Assembly (NCBI GenBank): GCA_017960525.1
Contig: JAGCZA010000016.1
Coordinates: forward strand, 1-32,181
Source of the DNA: Prevotella sp.
Lineage (GTDB): Bacteria; Bacteroidota; Bacteroidia; Bacteroidales; Bacteroidaceae
Direction of reading: 5' to 3'
Length of the DNA: 32,181 nt
Below, piece after piece: positions 1-7,434 of the stretch; the stretch's first letter is position 1, and each line of letters begins with the position of its first letter. The notes beneath the pieces are model-generated. The model made no database searches, was not told the DNA's origin, and saw nothing but the letters and a program-made list of their open reading frames with translations. The position numbers and the translations under genes were made by a program.

Positions 1-1231
1 AGCGGTTGCCGAGGTCGACGATGGTGGCCTTGATCCCACGGCCAGTCTGCGAGGTGAAGACGAGGCGGGCGGTCTGCTGCTTGCGGATACCGAGACCGAG
101 GAAGTGCACCTCGAGCTTGGGTTTGTCGGGAGCGATGAGCGGGCAGATTTCGAGCATGTGGCTCTGCAGGCACGACGAGCGGTCGCCGGCGAAGTTGAGC
201 GTGTAGTCCTCCAGGAAGGAGCAGCCGATGGGCATGCCCTGCTGGATGACCCACAGCGAGCGGTAGAGGCAGGCGGTCTTCCAGTCGCCCTCGGCGCCGA
301 AGCCGTAGCCTTCCTGCATCAGGCGCTGCGAAGCGAGACCAGGAATCTGGTCGAAGCCGCAGAAGTCGGGAGCGTCGATGTCGGCGTCGCCCAGGTCGTC
401 GAAGTTGGTGGTGAAGGCGGTGGCACCCTCGTCCTTGAGCACGCGGCGTAGGGCAATCTCGGCCTTGGCGGCGTTCTTCACTTTCTCCCAGTAAACGGCC
501 TCGCCGCTCTCGTCGATCTTGATGGTGTAGAGTTTCTTGTACTCTTCCACGAGGTCGTTGGCCTCCTTGTCAGTAACCTTCTTGAAGTACTCCATCAGGC
601 TGGAGACGGGATAGTAGTCCACGTGATAGCCGAGGCGCTGCTCGAACTCCACACGGTCGCCGTCGGTCACGGCCACGTTGTTCATGTTCATACCGAACAT
701 GAGGCAGCGCACGTTGTGAGCGTCCTTCACGCCAGCAGCGACGCGGGCCCATACGGCAATCTGCTTCTGTGCCTTCTCGTCCTTCCAGTAGCCGCAGACC
801 ACCTTGCGGGGAACGCGCATGCGGGTGCAGATGTGTCCGAACTCGATGTCGCCGTGGGCACTCTGGTTCAGGTTCATGAAGTCCATGTCGATTTCGCCCC
901 AGGGAATCTCGGCGTTGTACTGTGTGTGGAAGTGGAGGAGCGGCTTCTGCAACTGCTGCAGGCCCTTGATCCACATCTTGGCGGGCGAGAAGGTGTGCAT
1001 CCAAGTGATGATGCCCACGCACTTTTCGTCGTTGTTGGCGGCGAGCATCACCTGCTCCACCTCCTTTGAACTGTTGGCTGTGCCCTTATACACAATCTTC
1101 ACAGGGATGTTGCCGCTGGCGTTCAGGCCATCGACCATCTCCTTGCTATGTCCGTCAACTGCGACTACTGCGTCGCCTCCGTAGAGGAGTTGTGCACCAG
1201 TCACCCACCAAATCTCTAAGTCTTTAAACAT
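1..1231 (-). CDS. araA: L-arabinose isomerase AraA (3' end outside window)
   Basis: Cytoplasmic Mn2+-dependent isomerase converting L-arabinose to L-ribulose, the first step of arabinose catabolism. Reading from the ATG at 1231 gives 410 residues, still open at the window edge; the family is about 500 aa, so the last fifth is missing. The start MFKDLEIWWVTGAQLLYG is typical of AraA. Seen further on are CGYWKDEKAQ, TAFTTNFDDL, the conserved GFGAEGDWKTA near residue 312 (catalytic/metal Glu region) and SHMLEICP near residue 357 (metal-binding His). The C-terminal metal His lies beyond the window. It has its own promoter and leader, separated from the rest of the ara genes (12631-18502) by two giant surface-protein genes. 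Identity is secure from motif content. Confidence 0.96.
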   Translation of the reverse strand, partial: MFKDLEIWWVTGAQLLYGGDAVVAVDGHSKEMVDGLNASGNIPVKIVYKGTANSSKEVEQVMLAANNDEKCVGIITWMHTFSPAKMWIKGLQQLQKPLLHFHTQYNAEIPWGEIDMDFMNLNQSAHGDIEFGHICTRMRVPRKVVCGYWKDEKAQKQIAVWARVAAGVKDAHNVRCLMFGMNMNNVAVTDGDRVEFEQRLGYHVDYYPVSSLMEYFKKVTDKEANDLVEEYKKLYTIKIDESGEAVYWEKVKNAAKAEIALRRVLKDEGATAFTTNFDDLGDADIDAPDFCGFDQIPGLASQRLMQEGYGFGAEGDWKTACLYRSLWVIQQGMPIGCSFLEDYTLNFAGDRSSCLQSHMLEICPLIAPDKPKLEVHFLGLGIRKQQTARLVFTSQTGRGIKATIVDLGNR

Positions 1232-1239
1232 AATCTTTC

Positions 1240-1281
1240 GGCCCCCCTCTAACTCCCCTGTGGGGGAGGACCGTAACGGGG
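1240..1281. repeat. GC-rich palindromic block in araA leader
   Basis: A C/G-run segment unlike its AT-rich surroundings lies between the araA promoter and start codon. It contains the stem CTCCCC (1253-1258) / GGGGAG (1263-1268) with a 4-base loop, flanked by CCCCCC and CCGTAACGGGG. It resembles the arms of the inverted repeat at 25492-25622 (both have GTTAG next to G runs), so it may be a dispersed intergenic repeat. In the mRNA it would form a hairpin close to the start codon. Confidence 0.45.
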
Positions 1282-1333
1282 CTTGGGTCTTTAGTTATTG
1301 AATAATGGTTAATGCTTCAATTTTTTCGGGATG

Positions 1334-1366
1334 CAAAGATAACAAATAATCTCGGAACTCGAAAAC
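1334..1366 (-). promoter_or_regulatory. Bacteroidetes-type promoter of araA
   Basis: Read on minus, TATCTTTG at 1341-1334 matches the Bacteroidetes -7 consensus TAnnTTTG. A T-rich GTTTTC lies about 20 bases upstream (1366-1361) where the TTTG -33 box is expected; it is imperfect. Transcription would start near 1327, leaving a leader of roughly 95 nt before the ATG at 1231. No AraR operator could be identified with confidence. Confidence 0.6.
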
Positions 1367-1382
1367 TATTTAAGAATCTTTA

Positions 1383-1520
1383 TTAATCCTCGCTCCAGTC
1401 GCTGCGCTCTTGGCGGGATTCGAAAGGGCCATCACCACCACCTGTGGATGCCAAGAGATGTTGGTTTTGCACCTTCACCAATGTGATGGCCGGTTTCTGA
1501 TAATTACTTTTCGTTTTCAT
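1383..1520 (-). CDS. Small peptide, 45 aa, with GG motif (unknown function)
   Basis: Starting at the ATG at 1520 (an alternative ATG is directly upstream at 1523), the peptide is MKTKSNYQKPAITLVKV, then QNQHLLASTGGGDGP and an acidic/arginine tail ending SDWSED. It has no transmembrane segment. The layout, a lysine-rich N-terminus with YxKPxI, a hydrophobic stretch ending in LLAS, a GG and a short polar tail, resembles a large class of small uncharacterised Prevotella/Bacteroides peptides and superficially the double-glycine leader peptides of exported natural products. An AT-rich leader (AAAGCAAAAT) precedes the ATG. A longer reading from 1574 would translate the 22-bp repeats and is unlikely. 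The 22-bp dyad array ends 26 nt upstream. Function unknown. Confidence 0.5.
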   Translation of the reverse strand: MKTKSNYQKPAITLVKVQNQHLLASTGGGDGPFESRQERSDWSED

Positions 1521-1543
1521 CATATTTTGCTTTAAAAATTTAG

Positions 1544-1605
1544 TTCGTCCAAACTCCTGGTTTGGTTCGTCCAAACTGGTAGTTTGGTTCGTCCAAACCG
1601 GGAGT
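1544..1605. repeat. 22-bp dyad repeat array A
   Basis: Three units begin at 1549, 1571 and 1593, an exact 22-bp period. Each unit is CCAAACY, three variable bases (CCT, GGT, GGG), RGTTTGG and the spacer TTCGT; the third unit decays after AGT at 1605. A spacer TTCGT at 1544-1548 precedes the first unit. In RNA each unit could pair as a 7-bp stem with a triloop, or across the spacer with a pentaloop. The array starts 5 nt after the stop codon of the 1929-aa gene and ends 26 nt before the small peptide start at 1520. Read in the direction of that gene the spacer is ACGAA, the same orientation as array C relative to its gene. Confidence 0.9.
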
Positions 1606-1609
1606 ATGA

Positions 1610-4600
1610 TTATTTGACTGTTTTCTTGCCATTCTGGATGTAGACGCCCTTGGCTGGCGGGCCGGGGAGCAGCCGCCCCTGCAGGTCGAAGTAGCGGTGT
1701 GTGCCGTCGCGGTCGATGGTGTGAATGACGGGGTTGATGCCCGTCGTGTCGCCATAGTCGTCGGGCAGGTCGCTGTCAAAGTCTCCTGCGGGGAACTGGG
1801 TCTGGAGGTAGTCGGGTTCATCGCCAGCCTGGGTGTAGATGAACTTGGATTCGTAAACCCAGTTACCCGTGAATTCTAATGGTACATAGTAGGCACGGAA
1901 TGTAGGTATATATCCTTTTCGGTATCTTTCTGTGTCATTTCGCACAATCTTCCATTGTCCATTAGACAGTCCAAATGCATGCATCTGCGACCCTTCTTCA
2001 TTCTCAATGTTCCGGAATGTGCCGCGCCACCATCCCACATGTTTGCCTTCTTCCGAGAGAGCGCCATCGAAGGTATCGTAAACCTTGTTGATGCTGGCGG
2101 TTTCAGAGGGAGTGGCATTGATTTTCACCTTCTCAGCGTCCAGATAGAACGTGCCCTTGTTGATGACGGCGACATAGGGGATACCGGCACTGATGTAGTT
2201 GAAGTCGTTGGTGAAAATGAACTCATAGTCATTGGTGACGCTCATCAGACGATAGAGTTTGGCATCGCCGGCTTGTTCCTCCATTTTGGCGAGATAAATA
2301 TCGTAGGGCAGACAGACGGTGTAAGCCTTCGAGGTCCATGTGCCGTCGCCATTGTTGATAGCACTGAGGGCGCGGTTGTAAGTGACATGGGCCAGGTGGC
2401 CGTCGTACTTGGCGAGGGCTTCGCTGTTGTCGGCCAAGTCAATGAGGCTGATGTGGGGCACGCTCCACAGATAGCCGGGATCCGACTCACCGCAGTCGGG
2501 ATGTGCGTAGGTTTTGTCGGTAACGTTGCTGTCGTAGGTCGTTCCGTTTTCACCCACGAGACTGATGGCGTTCCCGAACATGGAGCCCGATGCGGTCACC
2601 TTGTTCATATTCCAGTCGTCGCCCACGGTGATGGTCTCCAGCGATGTGCACTGATAGAACATCAAGGATGTTGAGGTGACATTGCGGGTGTCGAAGTTGG
2701 TGAGGTCGAGTTCCTTCAGTCTGCCACATTTATAGAAGGTGCTGGTCATATCGGTAACCTTGCTCGTGTTCAAGTAGTCCAGACCATAAATACCATCCAC
2801 CAACACCAGATTGGAGAACCATCCGTGCAGGCTGGTAGGCCTGACATCGGCAAACGACTCGTCTATAACGACTTCGCTAACCTGATTGCTCAATGAAACC
2901 CATCCTGGGTCAGCGCTGCCGCTCTGAGTCACCTGCTTGTCGGACCAGAGGGCGGTAATTTTAAAGCCATTGTACTCGCCGCCAACCTTCAACTCGTCTT
3001 CAGTATTAACGAAATAGAGCCGCTTGATGCTGGGACACCAGAAGGTGTAGGCCATAGGGCCATAGTGGTTGTAGATAATGTCGTAGTGGGAATTGGCAGC
3101 AATGGCGGGGTCAAGGCCTATCGTGTTGTACGTCAGGTAGGCCTTGTAAGGCTCTATCGTCTTGCCCTTCTCTGGATAGAAGCCCACGGTCTGGCCGTCG
3201 GGCGCATAGCCGAGCGTCAAGATGTTGCCCTGTGCCGCATCCCTCTGGTTAATCCAGCGCCCGTTGCGGTCGACAGCCACAAGACGGTTGGCGTAGAGCG
3301 GCCAGGGAGCGAGTTCCTCGCTGTACGGCATCAGGCGGTAGGTGCCTGGTTCGCGGGCGGCCACGATGACTGCCGCTGTTGCCGGTATCTGCTGCTCCGT
3401 GCGCGAGAGGTATGCCTTGTAGGTCATAACCTTCACGGAATCGACGATATACGGCTTCAGCCCTTGTGGCAGTTCGGTGTCGAAGCCTATGCAGAAGGTG
3501 CCGAAGTAGCACGTCTCATCTTCGCCATCGACTCCCTTCACGCTGCCGTCAATCTTCAGCGGATAGTACTGGTGCAACTTGCCAGCCTGGTAGTAATTTG
3601 CCCAGGAAGCGTCGCGCTTGTACTTGGTGAACAGGGCCTGGTCGATGGTGGCATCGCTGACGTAGGCATCTATCATTGAGCCGTTATCGGTTACGATGGA
3701 GTTGGCGACCATACGCGGCACCGTGTTGTAGTCGTTGGTGTCGAAATAGAGGCGGCGCAGATTGGGCACCTTGTAGAAGGCTCCCTCGGAAATGCGCTTG
3801 ACAGTTCCCTCGATGACGGCCTCATCGCTGCGGCGACCGTTGGGCCAGGCCACAAGTTCCTTCTGCGTGGTGAACAGTGCACCGTCGCGGGAAACGAACT
3901 TCGTGTTGAACGGGTCGACGAGGATGGTATCGATCGACGAGCCATAGAAAGCGCCTGGCTGCACTGTCTTCAACTTCGAGGGCATCGTGACCGTCTTCAA
4001 CTTGGAGCAGCCGTTGAACGACTCGGCGCTAAGCGTTTCGAGGGCGTAGGGCAGTTTTATTGTCTCTAAGTTGACGAGGCTGGTAAGTTGCGAGGTGAGC
4101 GTGGTGACGTTCTTGAACAGGCGGAACTCCGGGAACTGGCGAATCTGCTGTGCGCTCCACGTCTTGAAGGCGGTCAGCGTCTGCTCGTTGGTGATGACCT
4201 TCAACTCGGCCAATGAGAGGTAACCGTTATTGTCCTTGTCGAAGGCGTTGAGACAGGTCTGACGGGCATAGTCGTCAACAAAGGTGATGCCTGGTGAGAT
4301 GTTGCTGTCGCTGGAGCGTATAGGGATATAGACAACGGCGTTGCCATATTGGGCCTTCATATAGAAGATTCCAGTGACGAGGCGATTCTTTTGGTTTCCT
4401 GTTTCAGATCCTACGACAAAAGAAGCCATAAGGGGCGAGACGATGCCCATCTCGCTGTCGCTCTCGATATAAGCGCCACCGTCACAAGTCCAGTTGGCAA
4501 GTCCCGGCTCGAAGGTCAACTGATGACTGAAGCCCAGCAGGAAACTGCTCGCGGCATCATAGTCTTCGTCGGTGCGGACGGGAATGGCCAGGAGTTTGCC

Positions 4601-7399
4601 GTAGTCGGTGGTGGCAAACGTCTTGAGCATGGGGAAATAGCCGTCGGTGGTCTGCCAGAAAGTGCGGCGCCCCAGGGCCTGACTGATTTCCTGGAGTGTA
4701 AAACCACTGTTGGCGGCCTCGTAGCCTTTGAGCCAATAGCAGTCGCGGATGAAGTCGTGGCCGGCTGCACTGAAACTTTCGCGGTTCTCGAAGTTGAGGT
4801 CGGCAAAGGCTGTAGGCACCACGGCCAAGCAGTTGCGCACCACACCCTTGCTGGTTTCAGACAGCGAGACGAAGGGCGTGTAGTCGCTGAGGAAAGACGA
4901 ACTGAACACAGCCGCGACACAGTCCTCGATGACAGCATCAGCATTGTTGGGACCTACGGCATAGCAGATGCCGCCTCCACGTCCACATTCATAGCGTCCG
5001 TCATGGGTGGCCACGCCAGGCAATGAGTAGTAGATGCCGTGAACAAGACAGTTGCTGATCTTGCCATCCATATTGTAGGCCAGTCCGGCACAGCCGCCAC
5101 TCAAGTATGCCGATGCCAGTCCCAAATTCTTGACAGACCCCTTTGAGGTGATGCTCCCGAAGAGCGCATAGCGGTCTTGAAGGCAGACAAGTCTCAAACC
5201 ATGAACAAAATGGCCACAGCCGTCGTAAGTGGCGTTCCAATTGCCATTGAATTCCCAAGTCGCTGAACCGCTCAGTGTGGGACGGCCTTCGCTGGGATTG
5301 ACCTTGTTGAGCGTGATGTCGCAGATTTGCTCATAGAACTGTCCCACTTGGTTGTTCCTGACAGCATAGGCCAACTGGGCACCGTTCTTGATGATGAAGG
5401 GGTCTTCTGCCGTTCCTGTACCATCGGCACAGGCTGTGGCGATAGAGCCGTCCCACACCTGGTCGACGGTGACATTGAGCCACATCTGGCGACCGCCCTT
5501 AATGGGCTTCGGGCGCTCGCCCGTGCCGCCGTTACTCTGCACCTCGGCATTGATTGTCAGGAAACAGGTGCCGTTGGCTTTTGCGGTGGCCGTCAACTCA
5601 TCGACATTGATACATTCGGCGTCGGGGAGTTGACTGTCGTTGTAGATGCTGACAGTTCGTCCGTCGGCCTCGGTCCAGGAGTCATCGATGGTGCTCACGG
5701 TGAGGGTCGACACGAAGTCGTCGGCACAGTCGCCATACCTGATGCTAACAGGAACGGAAGCCAGCCAGGCCCCCGTCTTATAGAGGCTGTTGTCGTCACG
5801 CACGGCACTACCCAACAGGCGGTTGGCCGTTTCGGAGCCGATGTTGTTTTTCAGCATCAAGTCATAGCCCTGCGTATGAGTGTTGCAGAACACCGTGGGA
5901 TAGAAGCCATCCCGCAAAGTGAAGCCGTATTCTGCCGAATCGTCAATAGGCAGCATTGACACAGGCCCTATCTCGCCCGACGTCAGTTCGCGGGTGCTCA
6001 AACCCTTGATGGTGAGCACCGTCTGATTGTCTCCCACAGGATTGCCGCTGAACAGTTGGCGGTCGTAATAGCAGCCCACAACCGTATCAATGGGTTTCGG
6101 GTTATAGCCGATGATGGCGCCAGTTCTTGATGCGTCTGTCGTCGGTATCATCGTTCCCAAGAACAGGGAATTAACGATGTGCTGGTCACTGCTCCAATCA
6201 AAATAACCGCAGATGCCACCTGCTTCCGAAACCTTCGACCCGTCGATATGACCAGCAAAAACACAGCCGTCAATAGTGGTCGTGAAATTACCATTGGAAT
6301 GAGACATCAATCCAGAAATACCGCCCACAGTCGTACTGCTGTCAACAGATTTCATAGTGACCGTGCTGATGCTGGCCATAATGTTGGAGTCCTGAATCTG
6401 ATAGCCACAAATGCCACCAAGATGACTGCCTACTTCACCACCAATGGTTCCTGATGAGGCACACCCCTTAACGAAACATTTGGCATTCAGTTCTCCAACG
6501 ATGCCACCCGTATTGTTCGTGCGGTTCTCCTGGCAATTAATGGTGACATCGGCAGCACAGTCCACTAAACAAGTGTTTTCAGGCGTTCCTATTCCCAAAC
6601 GGCCACAGATGCCTCCGACACTCTCGATGTTGCCCGAACAAGTGATATTGACCTTGGCCGTGGAATGGGTGATTTCGCCCTCTTTCATCAGACCGAAGAT
6701 ACCACCTATATAAGAATTCAGTCCCCGATAAATAAGGATTGAACCTTCTACTGACACACCACTGACACCTTTTGGCACATAGATGGTTTTGCCACCTGAC
6801 TTTTCAAGCAGGCTCACATTTCCAATACCTTCACTCGAACCACAGAGCAATCCCGCCTGAATGAAGAAATAGGTGTAATTACCGGTTCTTGTGCTGATTG
6901 AGGCATCGCTCATTTGCAAGTAACCGACAAAACCGTCGCAACGTCCAAACAGACCGTAATAACCGTATTCCGGATTATAGGAATTGCCTGAAGGGGAGTA
7001 ATTGACATCGATATACATACCATTGATGCTGTGACGTTTGGTGTCAGCACCCTGACGAGTATCAATGCCTAAAAACGTTCCTTGAAAACTGCTGTTAAGT
7101 CCGATTGGCATCCACTGCACACGCTTGCCGTCGACCTCTTTCGTCAGGTCGATGTCGGCAGCGAGTACGATGACCTTGTCTTTGAACACGTTGCCGCTTT
7201 CGTTGACAAGCCAAGCCACCTGGGCCAGTTGCTCAGGCGTGCTGACAACGACGGGGTCGAGCAAAGTACCCTTGCCATCGACCACTAACGACTGGTCGCG
7301 GTAGTCGTACCATGTGGGGCCATTGATGGGCACAGCAGCATATCCTTCCAACGACACTACCAGTGCCGCGAGGATGAATATCCATTTGCTGATTCTCAT
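1610..7399 (-). CDS. Giant secreted surface protein with GLUG-like, BspA-type LRR and DUF285-like segments
   Basis: A 1929-aa protein with a Sec signal peptide (MRISKWIFILAALVVSLEGYA). Residues about 70-450 carry at least six GGIxG motifs (GGIFG, GGICG, GGIVG, GGISG) spaced about 27-36 residues, as in GLUG-type beta-helix repeats; a related segment recurs near 640-900. An EF-hand-like loop (DKDNNGYLSLAEL) lies near 1050, BspA-like leucine-rich repeats (FNGCSKLKTVTMPSKLKTV, AFYGSSIDTI) at about 1100-1230, and a DUF285-like stretch (NTSKVTDMTSTFYKC, LTNFDTRNVTS) at about 1500-1610. The C-terminus (YFDLQGRLLPG...GVYIQNGKK) is the short tail common in exported Prevotella proteins. Likely surface adhesin; ligand unknown. 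It follows the 7435-12438 gene by 35 nt, so the two are probably co-transcribed. Confidence 0.85.
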   Translation of the reverse strand: MRISKWIFILAALVVSLEGYAAVPINGPTWYDYRDQSLVVDGKGTLLDPVVVSTPEQLAQVAWLVNESGNVFKDKVIVLAADIDLTKEVDGKRVQWMPIGLNSSFQGTFLGIDTRQGADTKRHSINGMYIDVNYSPSGNSYNPEYGYYGLFGRCDGFVGYLQMSDASISTRTGNYTYFFIQAGLLCGSSEGIGNVSLLEKSGGKTIYVPKGVSGVSVEGSILIYRGLNSYIGGIFGLMKEGEITHSTAKVNITCSGNIESVGGICGRLGIGTPENTCLVDCAADVTINCQENRTNNTGGIVGELNAKCFVKGCASSGTIGGEVGSHLGGICGYQIQDSNIMASISTVTMKSVDSSTTVGGISGLMSHSNGNFTTTIDGCVFAGHIDGSKVSEAGGICGYFDWSSDQHIVNSLFLGTMIPTTDASRTGAIIGYNPKPIDTVVGCYYDRQLFSGNPVGDNQTVLTIKGLSTRELTSGEIGPVSMLPIDDSAEYGFTLRDGFYPTVFCNTHTQGYDLMLKNNIGSETANRLLGSAVRDDNSLYKTGAWLASVPVSIRYGDCADDFVSTLTVSTIDDSWTEADGRTVSIYNDSQLPDAECINVDELTATAKANGTCFLTINAEVQSNGGTGERPKPIKGGRQMWLNVTVDQVWDGSIATACADGTGTAEDPFIIKNGAQLAYAVRNNQVGQFYEQICDITLNKVNPSEGRPTLSGSATWEFNGNWNATYDGCGHFVHGLRLVCLQDRYALFGSITSKGSVKNLGLASAYLSGGCAGLAYNMDGKISNCLVHGIYYSLPGVATHDGRYECGRGGGICYAVGPNNADAVIEDCVAAVFSSSFLSDYTPFVSLSETSKGVVRNCLAVVPTAFADLNFENRESFSAAGHDFIRDCYWLKGYEAANSGFTLQEISQALGRRTFWQTTDGYFPMLKTFATTDYGKLLAIPVRTDEDYDAASSFLLGFSHQLTFEPGLANWTCDGGAYIESDSEMGIVSPLMASFVVGSETGNQKNRLVTGIFYMKAQYGNAVVYIPIRSSDSNISPGITFVDDYARQTCLNAFDKDNNGYLSLAELKVITNEQTLTAFKTWSAQQIRQFPEFRLFKNVTTLTSQLTSLVNLETIKLPYALETLSAESFNGCSKLKTVTMPSKLKTVQPGAFYGSSIDTILVDPFNTKFVSRDGALFTTQKELVAWPNGRRSDEAVIEGTVKRISEGAFYKVPNLRRLYFDTNDYNTVPRMVANSIVTDNGSMIDAYVSDATIDQALFTKYKRDASWANYYQAGKLHQYYPLKIDGSVKGVDGEDETCYFGTFCIGFDTELPQGLKPYIVDSVKVMTYKAYLSRTEQQIPATAAVIVAAREPGTYRLMPYSEELAPWPLYANRLVAVDRNGRWINQRDAAQGNILTLGYAPDGQTVGFYPEKGKTIEPYKAYLTYNTIGLDPAIAANSHYDIIYNHYGPMAYTFWCPSIKRLYFVNTEDELKVGGEYNGFKITALWSDKQVTQSGSADPGWVSLSNQVSEVVIDESFADVRPTSLHGWFSNLVLVDGIYGLDYLNTSKVTDMTSTFYKCGRLKELDLTNFDTRNVTSTSLMFYQCTSLETITVGDDWNMNKVTASGSMFGNAISLVGENGTTYDSNVTDKTYAHPDCGESDPGYLWSVPHISLIDLADNSEALAKYDGHLAHVTYNRALSAINNGDGTWTSKAYTVCLPYDIYLAKMEEQAGDAKLYRLMSVTNDYEFIFTNDFNYISAGIPYVAVINKGTFYLDAEKVKINATPSETASINKVYDTFDGALSEEGKHVGWWRGTFRNIENEEGSQMHAFGLSNGQWKIVRNDTERYRKGYIPTFRAYYVPLEFTGNWVYESKFIYTQAGDEPDYLQTQFPAGDFDSDLPDDYGDTTGINPVIHTIDRDGTHRYFDLQGRLLPGPPAKGVYIQNGKKTVK

Positions 7400-7434
7400 A
7401 TCTATTATGTTTTAACGTTATAACGACCTAATGA

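Noticed and set aside
1544-1605. CRISPR array interpretation of the 22-bp repeats
   Set aside because: Repeats are contiguous with only a fixed 5-bp spacer, there are no unique spacers of 25-40 bp, and no cas genes are present.
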